NCBI RefSeq assembly: GCF_029784135.1
Contig: NC_073745.1
Location: forward strand, 308,092,834 to 308,156,833
Length of the DNA: 64,000 bases
Source: Toxorhynchites rutilus septentrionalis
Lineage: Eukaryota; Arthropoda; Insecta; Diptera; Culicidae
Direction of reading: 5' to 3'
Positions within the stretch are counted from its first letter, which is position 1; every line of letters starts with the position of its first letter. The notes beneath the pieces were generated by a model. That model made no database searches. It was not told where the DNA came from and worked only from the letters and a program-made list of their open reading frames with translations. Positions 32,480 to 43,921 of the stretch are shown piece by piece. Made by a program: the position numbers and the translations under genes.

Positions 32480-32825
32480 AGAAAATTGTATTGCAGAGCT
32501 CGGAACACTGCCATGGCTCCCTATGCTTTCAAAAACAGTAAACGGAAAAGTATTACATTCAATCAAAATACCTCGGCCAACGAAGAGAAGGGTTAAGGCT
32601 CTTCAACCTTAATATGAAGACAATACGAATGTGAATATGTGAAGACAATACGATCAACGAAGGAAAATATAAAGGAATTATCAACATCGAGTTACTATGC
32701 GGAAGAACTTGTTAATACCAAAAGAGCCTCCATTTCGCATGTGTTATAAATTTGCTCATGTTACGCTCGCATATAATCAGAATTTTACTTCATATGCAAA
32801 TGCCCATTCCAAGTGTTGTGAAAAA
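32480..32825 (+). repeat. Diverged copy of the MPRPTKRR repeat ORF
   Basis: ATTGTATTGCAGAGCTCG, ATACCTCGGCCAACGAAGAG and AACATCGAGTTACTATGCGG through CTTCATATGCAAATGCCC match 50215-50510 with small changes. Here the Met has become Ile (ATACCTCGG) and indels break the frame. The product is unrecognised. Confidence 0.6.
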
Positions 32826-33240
32826 ATTGTAAGGGGTTGTATGTAGGACACGACCGCATATTTTAGACGTAGAACTACGCAATTATATACAATCCACTTG
32901 TTTACTACTTAAAATATTATTTTAGAATGCACCGGAATTTTTGTAATAGATTATGTTCTTTGTTACAAATAAATTTGATGAACGTCCTTTTATGTTTGAT
33001 ATGATGCCTAGGACTATCAAAATATGTGAACGGAAGAATTGTCAAACGATCATTGTAGTTTACATTTCCTTATGAAATTATTGCACATCGCATGTTTACG
33101 TAGTTCTCGAACCGTGAAAATTCATTCACCTCTAGTATCTGAAATGACAATTTTCCGAGGCTTCTCAGTTTAAAAGTACGTTTTATGGAAACATATTCCG
33201 GTCTGCACAACGACAAGCGAGTACAAAAGTACTCAACACC

Positions 33241-33510
33241 AAAAAATACCCCCGACTTGCATGTATTTGCAAAGCGGATTTTCCCAGGCACATTAATTTT
33301 GAAGTCCATGTTAGGGAAATACAGCTCAGTGGGGAAAAATACTCCCGACTTGCATGTTCTGATAAAGCGGATTCCCTTAGGCACATTGATTTCGAAGTCC
33401 GTGTTAGGGAAACATAGCTCGGTGGGAACAAAAATACCCCCGACTTGCATGTATATTTGCAAAGTGGATTTCCACAGGTACATTGATTTTGAAGTCTGTG
33501 TTGGGGAAAC
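33241..33510. repeat. 94-bp minisatellite, three units
   Basis: CGACTTGCATG recurs at 33253, 33346 and 33441 (periods 93 and 95). Each unit also has an AAAGCGGATT-like and a GTTAGGGAAA-like line. Because the unit is close to 31 codons, a minus-strand frame (33525-33070) stays open and repeats PTELCFPNTDFEINVP-like blocks. I read this as a by-product, not a protein. It is related to the repeats at 14568-14882. Confidence 0.8.
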
Positions 33511-33539
33511 CGTAAATCGGGCCAATCAAAACTTGGCAG

Positions 33540-33690
33540 TTAGGGCGTTTAGATTACGCTTTACATTTTACAGTTATTCAATTGTTTATCTCATAAAAAT
33601 AACATTTTATTAATTGTGATAGACGCGTAGAAATATTTCCTATCAATTGGTGCGTTAAGAAATGTTCGAGTTTTAGGCATTCGAAATACG
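33540..33690 (+). repeat. Dispersed subterminal module, copy 3
   Basis: TTATTCAATTGTTTATCTCA, TGATAGACGCGTAGAAATAT, TTCCTATCAATTGGTGCG and ATGTTCGAGTTTTAGGC match the modules at 780-925 and, inverted, 22565-22700. It lies inside the right end of copy A. Confidence 0.6.
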
Positions 33691-33970
33691 GGTAGGGTTA
33701 ACACACAAATCGGCAGAACAAATGTCTGGGAAAAAAGGAAATTCTTCCAGTTTACATGACTTTAAACCATTTAGAGTTTGGCGAATTGTAATGTATAGCA
33801 TATCAAACAAATCTTATATAATTTTCGATTCGATTGGTATGCAAATCATGAGAATTCGTTCACTGTGAAAATAGTTATTAACGTTAACTTTATTTCATAA
33901 AAACGTGACCTGTTTTCTGATTTGGCACCCTTCCTGAAAGACGTAGTTCTACATCAAAAAATATTTTTTT

Positions 33971-35704
33971 CTGGGTGGTAATTAGTTGCCTCGGCCTTGA
34001 AGGGATGAATTTGAAACCGTCAGTTATGTTGGCTGATGATTTCATGGATTCATGGATTCGTGTATCCAAATCTGACTAACGTTATCATTTGGAAAACTGA
34101 TGTATGCAGTTGTAAGTATTCCAACAAATTCAGCCCATTGAATTACCATCAGCATAGAAAAAAAACTTCTACACACTATTCTCCCTATTTTTCCTGCCTC
34201 GGTTCAGTTTGAAGCCTATGCCCTGATGCGGGTTTCATTCTTGGGCTCGAACGAAGTGATGGTCGTTGATGGGTGCTGCTACCTATGCCGCTATCCACGT
34301 TAGGAAAAGGGGCCGAACCAACACCCCGAAATCAATTAACACTTCATAGAACATTGGCCGAGAGAACCGCCCGCCATCATTATTATCAGATTGAAACCGT
34401 TAGTCGCTTTCGCACATACACACACACACAGACCGTTGGTTGGTTGGACACTGTTGGACAGATGGTTGGACAGCCGATGGGACGAGACAGAGCAAACATG
34501 GCACATTTTTAGATGATCGGGACTTCTGGTGTGTTTGCTCGATGACCAGATACACTGGGCCTAGAGAAAGGAGGCCAAACGGAGGATGGCGAATGCGGTC
34601 AGAATAGCTGCAGTGTTGTTTAATTTTCATTTAAAACGTTATTGAAATGAGATCAATTAAATTGTTTATTAAACGCAGAATGCCATCAGCGGCAGCCGGC
34701 TCCCCGCGGGAAGGTTGATAAACGATGAACCAAAAAAAAAAAAAAACCGACGAACCCGGGAGTACCGCATCGGAACATCCGTTCAAGGGCTAGGTTGATG
34801 GATGATTCCTGATCTGTCCGTTCCGATGCCGTGTGACAATTCTGACAAGGCTTGACACGAAGTGACAATCGCGATGTTTAATGAAGTACGGCTTGTTAAA
34901 GAGTTTTTGAATATATGTATGAAACACAATAAATTGCATTTGAATAAATTGTCCACCGCTCACAATGTCATTCAGCGTTTTCCGGGCAATAAACACAAAT
35001 TAAATCGTGTCGTGCGACCGCACGTGAGCAAAACTGCAATTAGTATCGTCGTTCATTGCAAATTGATGGAAACCGAAAAGACTGCACTTATAAAAACACG
35101 AATTAAACGGCATTTGTTCAATCAAACCAATTGGACCGGGGGATGGCAAACGAACCAATCAACCTGTGTCGTGACAAAAAAAAAGCATGTTAAGTATATG
35201 TATTCAGCCCCGGCGATGGCGGCCATAATCGTGTTACGGCCAACTTCAGCTTTTGAGCTTGCGAGTCTTCTCGGTATGACCCGTAAACATGACTCGCTGC
35301 GCTAGATGGGAGGAAGTGTGAATACGACTTTTATTACATCCCACGAATTGGTGCATAAATGAGGATGGAAGAGTAAAAACAAACGATTGATTTTTTCCTC
35401 AATGTGAACAACTTTCCGGTTCAGAAATGTAGAGGCGCAACAAAAAAAAAGGAATGTCACCAACTCAATGTGCACGAACCGTTCCATTCGATTAACGACT
35501 GTGGTACAGTCACTGACATTGTTGACGGCAGTAATTAGAAGTTTCAATATTAAATGAATTCTTCCTGTTACGTAGTCATTCTCAGTTCATCTCGTGGGAT
35601 GCGGTTCGGACGGCAACCGATAATGGAGGATATTATGTAAAACTATAGTATGAGTGTAAAGTTAGTTGAATTGTTAGAAATTTCCTCATCTGGTTGGTGT
35701 AGAT
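33971..35704. other. Single-copy-looking stretch
   Basis: Mixed composition with a (CA)n run at 34417-34428, GGTTGGTTGGAC words near 34438 and an A-run at 34732-34745. A 147-codon plus-strand frame at 34862-35305 is Lys/His/Asn-rich with no recognisable domain and no splice or initiation support, so I do not call it. No mobile element border was found. Confidence 0.35.
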
Positions 35705-35878
35705 GTTCAAACCATATATATTTTTTTTTATTAAATCGTTTATTTTTACAGGCTCAGTTACATAAGTTTAAAGGAGCCAAACTCCTGACTGTATTGTTAC
35801 AAGTATATATAAACATTTTTCCTTAATTCTAATGTTAATGGTGTAGAAAACCGATTACTCGCGGTCTACTCGAGTTTA

Positions 35879-37195
35879 TTTATTTAAATCGTTTATTTTT
35901 ACAGGCTCAGTTACATAGGTTTAAAGGAGCCGAACTCCTTACTGTATTGTTACTAGTATATATACATTTTTCCTTAATTCTAATGTTAATAATATAGGAA
36001 ACCGATTACTCGCGGTCGACTCGAGTTTAGAAGGGTGACATTTCTTCAGGAAAAGGAGGGGATATGAGGATATGTTGACAATGATCACACTCACACTCTC
36101 AATCACACTCATCACACTCAATTTTTTAAACCTATCTTATATCTAATATGTATTTACATTCCATCTTATTCTTAAGAAGGGATCCGATCTCTCACAAAGG
36201 AAAAGGAAAAGGAAAAACTAAGGGTATAAGGACAATCACACACGAAGATCGATAGCTTTAAGGAATGCATATATTTGGGACATGTAATCAAGGTCTAACC
36301 GAGCCAACACGTCTCTCACCGGCATCATGGGCTGCCTTCCTCGGGCCCGAGGGGTGACTACTAAATTCGATCTGGCGACCAGATACACCTCGCATGACCA
36401 AACAACGTGCTCGATGTCGTGATAACCTTGGCCACAAACGCAGAGATTGCTGCTGGCAAGATTGAAACGGAAGAGTAGTGCATCTAACGAACAGTGATTG
36501 GACATGAGTCGGGAGAAGGTGCGAATAAAGTCCCGACTCAAGTCCAGACTTTTGAACCATGGTTTGAGGCTAACCTTAGGGATAATCGAGTGGAGCCACC
36601 GGCCCAATTCATTTTCGTTCCATTTGCGTTGCCAGTTAACGATGGTATTTTTGCGGACTAAAGTATAAAATTCATTGAAGGCGATTTGACGCTGATAAAT
36701 ATCGCCTTCAATTGCACCTACCTTTGCTAATGAGTCAGCTCTCTCATTACCCAGAATTGAGCAATGTGAAGGGACCCAGACAAAGGTAATGACATAACAG
36801 CGTCTGGATAAAGCACTCAAAATTTCTCGTATTCTCTCAAGGAAGTACGGCGAGTGCTTTGCCGGCCTCACTGAACGGATAGCTTCGACAGAGCTAAGAC
36901 TATCCGTTACAATGTAATAGTGTTCAACAGGTCGTGAGGCGACACTGTCCAGCGCCCAGTGTATCGCTGCCAATTCAGCAATATACACTGAGCAAGGATT
37001 CTGAAGACTGTGTGAGGTGCTAAAAAATTCGTTGAACACTCCAAATCCTGTGGACTCATTCATAGAGGACCCATCAGTAAAGTACATATTATCACAATTG
37101 ATATCCCCATACTTTGCATCGAAGATCGTTGGAACGATCCTCGATCGAAGATAATCTGATGTTCCATGGATATCCTGCTTCATGGACAGATCAAC
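35879..37195 (-). mobile_element. Nested 5'-truncated Loner-like copy (inner)
   Basis: The 10-bp duplication CTCGAGTTTA lies at 35869-35878 and 37196-37205, and the interrupted 3' UTR of the outer copy is continuous once this block is removed. It carries an RNase H frame on the minus strand (see next entry). It is younger than the outer copy. Confidence 0.8.
36236..37195 (-). pseudogene. Loner-like RNase H and C-terminal domain (inner copy)
   Basis: An open C-terminal fragment of ORF2 starting at about DLSMKQDIHGTSDYL. RNase H motifs are intact: MYFTDGSS (Asp), IAELAAIHWAL (Glu), IVTDSLSSVEAI (Asp), and FVWVPSHCSI with ADSLAKVGA (Asp). The CVCGQGYHDIEHVVWSC motif and the end FLKAIDLRV follow. 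It resembles the intact ORF2 at 26078-29713 but is a separate family or subfamily. Upstream residues of the ORF in this frame come from outer-copy 3' UTR and are not genuine. Without a promoter, endonuclease or RT it is a dead fragment. Confidence 0.85.
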
Positions 37196-37586
37196 CTCGA
37201 GTTTAGAAGGGTGACATATTTTCTTCAGGAAAAGGAAGGGATAAAAGGATGTGTTAACAATGTTCACTCTCACATTCACACTCACATTCATTACACTCAA
37301 TTCTTAAGCCTATCTTATATCTAATATGTATTTACATTTCACCTTATTCTATTGTTAATGAGAAGGGATTTGATTTCTCGCGAAGGAAAAGGAAAAGGAG
37401 AATATAAGGATATAAGTACAATCAGACACGAAGATCGATAACTTTTAGGAAGACATATATTTGGGACATGTAATAATATGTAATAATAATATGTATTTAC
37501 ATTTCACCTTATTCTATTGTTAATGAGAAGGGATTTGATTTCTCGCGAAGGAAAAGGAAAAGGAGAATATAAGGATATAAGTACAA

Positions 37587-38580
37587 TCAGACACGAAGAT
37601 CGATAACTTTTAGGAAGACATATATTTGGGACATGTAATCAAGGTCTAAACCAGCCAACACATCTCTCACCGGCACATTGGGCTGCCTTCCTCTAGCCCG
37701 AAGAGAGTTTTCTAAATTCGATCTGGCAACAAGATACTCCTCGCACGACCAAACAACGTGTTCGATGTCGTGGTAACCTTGGCCACAGGCACAGATATTG
37801 CTGTCGGCGAGATCAAAACGAAAGAGTAGCGCGTTTAACGAACAGTGATTGGACATGAGTCGGGAGAAGGTGCGAATAAAGTCCCGACTCAAGTCCAGAC
37901 TTTTGAACCCTGGTTTGAGGCTAACCTTAGGGATAATTGAGTGGAGCCACCGGCCCAATTCATCTTCGTAACCATTTGCGTTGCCAGTTAACAATGGTAT
38001 TTTTACGAACTAAAGAATAAAATTCATTGAAGGCGATTTGACGCTGATAAATTTCGCCCTCTCATTACCCGCAATTGAGCAATGTGAAGGGACCCAGACA
38101 AAGGTAATGACATAACAGCGTCTGGTTAAAGCACTCAAAATTTCTCGTATTCTCTCAAGGAAATACGGCGAGTGCTTTTCCGGCCTCACTGAACGGATAG
38201 CTTCGACAGAGCTAAGACTATCCGTTACAATGTAATAGTGTTCAACAGGTCGTGAGGCGACGCTGTCCAGCGCCCAGTGTATTGCTGCCAATTCAGCAAT
38301 ATACACTGAGCAAGGATTCTGAAGACTGTGTGAGGTGCTAAAAAATTCGTTGAACACTCCAAATCCTGTGGACTCATTCATAGAGGACCCATCAGTAAAG
38401 TACATATTATCACAATTGATACGCCCATACTTTGCATTGAAGATCGTAGGAACGATCCCCGATCGATGATAATCTGGAATTCCATGGATTTTCTCCTTCA
38501 TGAACAGATCAACATATACAGAGGAATTGATGTAGTCAGGAAAACAAACACGGTTGGGAATATACGAAGAAGGATCAACC
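37587..38580 (-). pseudogene. Loner-like RNase H and C-terminal domain (outer copy), frameshifted
   Basis: The upstream frame (38580 to about 38010) runs VDPSSYIPNRVCFPDYI, MYFTDGSSMNES, AELAAIHWAL, TDSLSS and VWVPSHCSIAGNERA. There a short deletion removes the DSLAKVGAIEG segment and changes frame. A second frame (37994-37587) resumes at the ELGRWLHSIIPKVS segment and reaches FLKVIDLRV. The last RNase H Asp region is deleted. Confidence 0.85.
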
Positions 38581-38594
38581 TGTTCAAACCATAT

Positions 38595-39970
38595 GATGGG
38601 GATGTTTTTTTCAGGCAATTTACTTGTCTGAAGTAGTCTCGCCCATCTGAGGCAATTCAACCGTCAAGTCAAATTTCGATTAATTTTCGGGAATTGACTG
38701 GGCCCTTCTTTTTGATTTGACAGAATTGGACGAATTTCATGCCAACTCGACTGGCCGTTGGCAGCACCATCTCAGATAGTAGTGAAACGTTGTGGGTGTA
38801 AAGAGATGGATCGTTTAAGCAACTTTGCATACTTTAAATATTCGAAAACTAATTAGACTACTTTTTGGAAAAAGCTAAATTTTGTTTTCTTATTTTTTTA
38901 CAAAAAATTATAACATAAAAACTATGATACCTACAAAATTCGTGTCAAAGGATGAAATATTTAAATTTTCACAAAAAAATACAAAAAAAAATTTGAAAAA
39001 AATTTCGCTGAAAAAAAGATTTATTTTTGAAATTAAAATTCATTTTTCCCAAAAACTTATTTTTTTGAAATTCCCAAAAATATAAATATATATGAATAGC
39101 CCTTACAATTTCCAACAAGTCGTCCATACATCGGACGATGGGCACATTTACATGGGAAATTTTTTTCGAATAACAACTTTTTAATTTGTTTCTTTGAAAA
39201 AATGCTATTAAGGTTTAATTCATTACATTTTTATGTATTAATTATCGCATTTCAAATGCTCTTCTAATTATTCTCCATTTAGAAACATGTCAAGAACATG
39301 TCAAACGAGAGAATTTACACATAAAAATGTTACGAGCAAAGCATTATTTTTTTCAGGAGTCTTCATACAACAATGACTTATATTCCAAAAACTATAAAAG
39401 ATAGAAAGTTGATGTCTTCGACAAAAGTTTATATTTTAACAAGATCTAAAACTTTGTCGAATACGTTATATCGCTATCTGGACTTTGAGTAAAATTAGGA
39501 TAAGTTGTATTTATTTCAGAGAAAACATGACAAATTTGTTGTTCGAAAAACCTTTTTTTTTATAAAAAATGATGATGATCCCGCCTCCTTCCCCTACAGA
39601 GGTTTGAGCAAGACGAGATATCTAAAAGATAATTTATTTATTTTTTCTCAACACTGAAATCAGTTTAGCAAACACAAAAAAACGCACTGATTTTATTCAC
39701 AGATATAAGTTCAAAAAAATTGCAATTTCCAAAGACAAGCTAATACTCAGTCATGTCCGCCACAGAGCCGATACGGTCACGACGAGGCCCTTGCAGCCAA
39801 AGGGTCCACCAGAGCACAAGTCCAACCGCAAGCCTTGTTTTGGATTGACAATGAATATCCTCATTCAGAGAAATCGAGAAAAATTCCTCTACGAAAATTT
39901 CCTAGACTGGCACTTAAAAATCTTTCAATTTAATATCCTTTATATCTGTGGCACGCGCGCGACGCTCAAA
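38595..39970. other. Non-coding stretch, partly very AT-rich
   Basis: 38660-38810 has GTCAAGTCAAATTTCGATTA and GAATTGACTGGGCCC lines of unknown origin. 38840-39110 is low-complexity A/T, where a 67-codon Lys/Phe frame is a composition artefact. 39725-39960 is GC-richer, but its 62-codon frame is unsupported. Confidence 0.35.
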
Positions 39971-41890
39971 CTTATGTAGACTACTTTTATTTATTTTTTT
40001 TTGCAACTAATACAACTATAAAAACAACAAAATAAAAATAAAAATAGTCCATCATCACATGACAGACATAATAGAGATCAATACAAATAAAAAAAGATAA
40101 TTTAAAAAATTTAAATAGTCTACATAATATAATCCGTTCAAAAAACTTCGTCAGGTTAATTGAAAATATTAAAACAAACTACAAAAAATTGTCCACATTA
40201 ATTATCCGTTCGTATAAAACTTCGTCAATAAAAATCTTCGTCATAAAATTAAAAAAAAAAGTTCGACTGTTAATAAAACACAGTTTTCACGTGTGAAATA
40301 CAGTGCCTCTTAAATTCTGTAAGTGTTGTTGCGCATTTCCTTTGAAGTACAACGAATTTTGTGAAGCATATGACAAGAAATTAGGTGTTCTTAATTCATT
40401 CGCGTTTCTAGTGTTATATCTATGGAAATCACTTCCTCTTTCAACTCGATCACACAAATATCGAGGCAGCAAACCGTTAACTACTTTAAAAATGAACACC
40501 ATAGTTGAATAAACAATTCTTTGCTTCACGGATAACCATTTTAGAGCGTCCAGCATCAAAGATGAGGAAGTGAATCTATTACATTTTAGAATCAACCGCA
40601 TTATTTTATTCTGCAAACGCTGTAATCTCGATATTTGTGTATCATTGGCTAAAAATAATATGGAAGAACAAAAGTCTAAATGAGGAGAGATGATTGATTT
40701 GTATAGCTGTATTTTACTGCACATAGTTAAATCGTTTTCCAATCGGCATAAGATTCCATACTTCTTGGCAATTTTCTTTATGACATCGTCAATGTGAGTA
40801 TTGAACTTGAGTTTGTCATCAATAATCACGCCAAGATATTTAATCTCCCGAACGCGATCAATGGTCTCATAATCAATTACAATAGAGACGATTTCATTAG
40901 AACGATTCGCGAGATTACCATAAATTTAGTTTTATTTATATTCAACTTCAATTGCTTATACTTCAACCATCTACTTAAAGAACGCAAATCTCCATTCAAA
41001 TGTAAAACGACCTGATTCAAATGATTAGCTACAATGAATAACACAGTATCATCTGCAAAAAGGTTAATATCACAAAATCGTAAAACTCGTCGCATGTCGT
41101 TGATGTACATAATAAATAGAAGGGGCCCTAATACACTTCCCTGAGGTACTCCAAGATTATTCCCTACGGGACTGGAAATTGAAACATTAAAAATAGTCCG
41201 TTGAGTTCTGTCATACAAATAACTTTCAAACCATTTATATGCAGTACTCGTAATTCCAAAGCTTAATCGTATTCAACAACAAGGGCCTGGAATTTGTCTC
41301 GAAAGCGCGTTTCAGATCCAAGAAAACAGCAATGATGGTATCTTTACATTCTAATTTCTCTTTCCATTTTGCTAAAACCAAATTCAATGCGGTTTCACAG
41401 GAATGTCCTCCCGATATCCCAATTGTTCTGGTATTAGCAAAGCGTTGAGATTTAAATATTGCAAGAGCTGGCCTTTAACAACTAATTCTAATATTTTCTC
41501 TAATGTGTGCAACATGTTGATGGGACGAAACTTTTCGGCTTTAATCGTTCCAGCAACCTTTTGAATAGGAACTATGAAAGATTCCTTCTACACCTGAGGC
41601 ACATGCCCAGTTAATAAAGACTTATTAATGAGGTCCAGCAAGATGTGATCAATGACATGAAAGCAATCTTGAATAACTCTAGCATTGACATTATCCACTC
41701 CAGCCGTTTTTCCTAAAGAAAAGCAAATAGTTCTAAGTTCATTTAATGTAATTGGGTGAAATCTTTCAAATCTACAATAAATATCAACCGGCTGTTTTAT
41801 TTCATCATGAATTTTAATTTTGAATATAACTTTTTTGTAAGCGAATTTTTTTTCCAAAAAATTTTCGGTATTAATGAAATTCGTCATTGA
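39971..41890 (-). pseudogene. CR1/Jockey-group reverse transcriptase relic
   Basis: Three minus-strand frames in order. 41887-41588 has LRTICFSLGKTAGVDNVNAR and LLDLINKSLLTGHVP. 41218-40877 has LGVPQGSVLGPLLFIMYIND, the catalytic INLFADDTVLF and KLNINKTKFMV. 40829-40287 has IDDKLKFNTHIDDVIKK, IISPHLDFCSSIL and LPRYLCDRVERG. Between the first two the FLDLKRAFDT-like part is shifted (41270-41330). The 3' end lies in A/T-rich DNA near 39980. The adjacent ITmD37E element cuts off or abuts its 5' side. Inactive. Confidence 0.75.
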
Positions 41891-41942
41891 TATAATAATT
41901 GATATAAATAATATAATAATCTGAAGGAACTATGCATGACTA

Positions 41943-43239
41943 AAGGGTGTGTCACATCAAATTGCATCACGGAAAAAACGCTGTAGAAATTCGCCCAGTA
42001 GACCGATCCTTTTGAAAATTTTAGACAGTAAAATAAAAACTATTAAACAACTTTTGGCATTTTCTTTTTATTCATACTTCGAGCCCATGCCCGTATGCTC
42101 GCACCTTCCTCTTTACCTCGTCCATAAGGTTCTGTACAACGTCAGGTTGTAGTTTTTTTTGAACAGAAATCCATTTTCTCTTGAAGTCCGCCTCCGATTT
42201 GACAACTTTTGGGTTCTTCCGGAGGGCCTGCTTCATAATCGCCCCATATTTCTCTATTGGGCGAAGCTTCGGCGCGTTGGGCGGGTTCATTTCCTTTGGC
42301 ACGAAGGTGACCCCGTTGGCTTCGTACCACTCCAACACGTCCTTTGAATAGTGGCACGAAGCGAGATCCGGCCAGAAGATGGTCGGGCCTTCGTGCTGCT
42401 TCAATAGTGGTAGTAAGCGCTTCTGTAGGCACTCCTTAAGGTAAACCTGGCCGTTTACCGTGCCGGTCATCACGAAGGGGGCGCTCCGCTTTCCGCAAGA
42501 GCAGATTGCTTGCCACACCATGTACTTTTTGGCAAACTTGGATAGTTTCTGCTTGCGAATCTCCTCCGGAACGCTGAATTTGCCCTCTGCGGAGAAGAAC
42601 AACAGGCCCGGCAGCTGACGAAAGTCCGCTTTGACGTAGGTTTCGTCGTCCATTACCAGGCAATGCGGCTTCGTCAGCATTTCGGTGTACAGCTTCCGGG
42701 TTCGCGTCTTCCCCACCATGTTTTGCCTTTCGTCGCGGTTAGGAGCCTTCTGAACCTTGTATGTACGCAGGCCCTCCCGCTGCTTGGTCCGCTGGACGAA
42801 TGAACTTGACAAATTCAGCTTATTGGCGACATCCCGGACCGAACTTCTCGGATCACGTCTAAACTGCTTAGCTACGCGCTTGTGATCTTTTTCACTGACG
42901 GAGCATCCATTTTTGCCGTTCTTCACCTTCCGGTCGATGGTTAGGTTCTCGAAGTATCGTTTTAGTACTCTGCTGACCGTGGATTGGACGATTCCCAGCA
43001 TCTTACCGATGTCCCGATGTGACAACTCCGGATTCTCGAAATGAGTGCACAGGATTAATTCACGACGCTCTTTTTCGTTCGACGACATTTTTCCAAATTT
43101 AAGAAAAATTGACAGTGCAGCATGGCCAACGTGATCTATACACTCTTATCTGATTATAAGCGAAAGCTGAAGATATAATTCCTAAAAATTGAATTTCTAC
43201 AGCGTTTTTCCGTGATGCAATTTGATGTGACACACCCTT
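41943..43239 (-). mobile_element. ITmD37E transposon, structurally complete
   Basis: 1297 bp between TA duplications at 41941-41942 and 43240-43241. Terminal inverted repeats of about 50 bp (AAGGGTGTGTCACATCAAAT, then TGCATCACGG, A-run, CGCTGTAGAAATT) differ only by one A in a homopolymer. They enclose a single open transposase gene. Size, TA target and DD37E catalytic triad match the mosquito ITmD37E family of the IS630-Tc1-mariner superfamily. The near-identical termini suggest a young, possibly mobile copy. Confidence 0.93.
42072..43088 (-). CDS. ITmD37E transposase, 338 aa, open
   Basis: Cut-and-paste transposase that would bind the element ends, excise it and insert it at TA. Helix-turn-helix regions lie at about residues 10-50 (ELSHRDIGKMLGIVQSTVSR) and 65-105 (SVRDVANKLNLSSSFVQRT). 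Catalytic residues are D147 (or the adjacent D148) in LVMDDETYVK, D241 in FWPDLASCHYS and E279 in LRPIEKYG, with exactly 37 residues between D241 and E279. The C-terminus ends RKVRAYGHGLEV. The length is normal for the family. ATG at 43088 lies about 150 bp inside the terminal repeat. A 5' fragment of a sister copy is at 13391-13925. No stop or frameshift is visible; activity is inferred, not shown. Confidence 0.92.
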   Translation of the reverse strand: MSSNEKERRELILCTHFENPELSHRDIGKMLGIVQSTVSRVLKRYFENLTIDRKVKNGKNGCSVSEKDHKRVAKQFRRDPRSSVRDVANKLNLSSSFVQRTKQREGLRTYKVQKAPNRDERQNMVGKTRTRKLYTEMLTKPHCLVMDDETYVKADFRQLPGLLFFSAEGKFSVPEEIRKQKLSKFAKKYMVWQAICSCGKRSAPFVMTGTVNGQVYLKECLQKRLLPLLKQHEGPTIFWPDLASCHYSKDVLEWYEANGVTFVPKEMNPPNAPKLRPIEKYGAIMKQALRKNPKVVKSEADFKRKWISVQKKLQPDVVQNLMDEVKRKVRAYGHGLEV

Positions 43240-43241
43240 TA

Positions 43242-43589
43242 CATCGAGTTGCGTAACGCTTACCCGTCCTATTAAATTTAAACATATTTTCTCACCATTC
43301 GCAGTATGTGATATGGCGTTGCATTGTTAAAAAATCATTATACTTAACTCATTCTTCCATTCTGAATGTTTTCTTCCGTAGCTACACTAGCTACACCCAA
43401 ACTAGCGTTGTTAGAAAGCAATTCATTTTTGGCAGAAACCTAGTCTTTTCATGCGTTGTAGCGTCAAATGAGCAAATAATGTCATCGTGTCCCGTAAAAA
43501 TAATACACATATTGCAACCAAACATATTCCAACCAAACATGACTATTGAAATTTTTTTAATGTGATAAAACACACTCCTATATCTTATT
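43242..43589. other. Non-coding stretch
   Basis: Short frames on both strands (43308-43565, 43573-43391) have no recognisable domain. No repeat border is visible until the inverted end at 43590. Confidence 0.35.
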
Positions 43590-43921
43590 CTATCTATATA
43601 AATAAAAATGGATCACCGAATGTGTTGATAAGAGCAAAACTCGAGAAAGGAATTGTCCGATTTAGGGCTGTCTTTATTCTATCATATTTTCTGTATCAAA
43701 CATTTATGCCATGTAACGGAGAAACATGTTATTCGCAAGTGGTTGAAAAATCTTGAACGAGAATTGTGTCTGAAAATAATCTAATATTATATTGACGAGT
43801 TTTGGTAGAAGTACTTGGAATTTTATAGTAAATGGTAATTTTACAGGGTAGATTAGAAAATCAATCAATGAACAGTTCTGCGATTGGACCTATGAACGCG
43901 TGCTTAGTAAAAAAAATTACA
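43590..43921 (-). repeat. AGCTGAcCCGGC repeat, copy 2 (partial, inverted)
   Basis: Begins with ATCTATATAAATAAAAATGG, the inverse of the family's right end. It contains the complements of TTCAAGATTTTTCAACCACT (43745) and GTTCATGAGTCCAATCGC (43873-43890), found at 7730 and 50933. The outer AGCTGACCCGG end is missing. Confidence 0.6.

Larger units (their letters stand above)
32833..33970. mobile_element. GACGTAG-ended element, copy A (minisatellite interior)
   Basis: The left part GACACGACCGCATATTTTAG, then ACGTAGAACTACGC, matches copy B at 43937-43970. The right part TTGTAATGTATAGCATATCA through CCTGAAAGACGTAGTTCTAC matches 45381-45515. Between them the interiors differ completely: here a 94-bp minisatellite and the dispersed module, there unrelated DNA. 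There is no transposase. The terminal motif is itself nearly palindromic, so the exact repeat length is uncertain. Confidence 0.6.
35719..38580 (-). mobile_element. 5'-truncated Loner-like copy (outer), with a nested copy
   Basis: The 14-bp target duplication TGTTCAAACCATAT lies at 35705-35718 and 38581-38594, so both limits are firm. The 3' end (T-run, then the TTTACAGGCTCAGTTACAT line) is at the left, and the truncated 5' end, within the segment leading to RNase H, is at the right. A second copy is inserted at 35879-37195. A 165-bp internal tandem duplication sits in the 3' UTR (period from 37325 to 37490). Confidence 0.85.

Noticed and set aside
33070..33525. 151-codon minus-strand frame with repeated PTELCFPNTDF-like blocks
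   Set aside because: It follows the 94-bp minisatellite, whose length near 31 codons keeps the frame open. The related array at 14.6 kb is not open in the same way.
34862..35305. 147-codon open frame
   Set aside because: No domain, Lys/His/Asn-rich composition of AT-rich DNA, no homologous copy in the window and no initiation or splice support.
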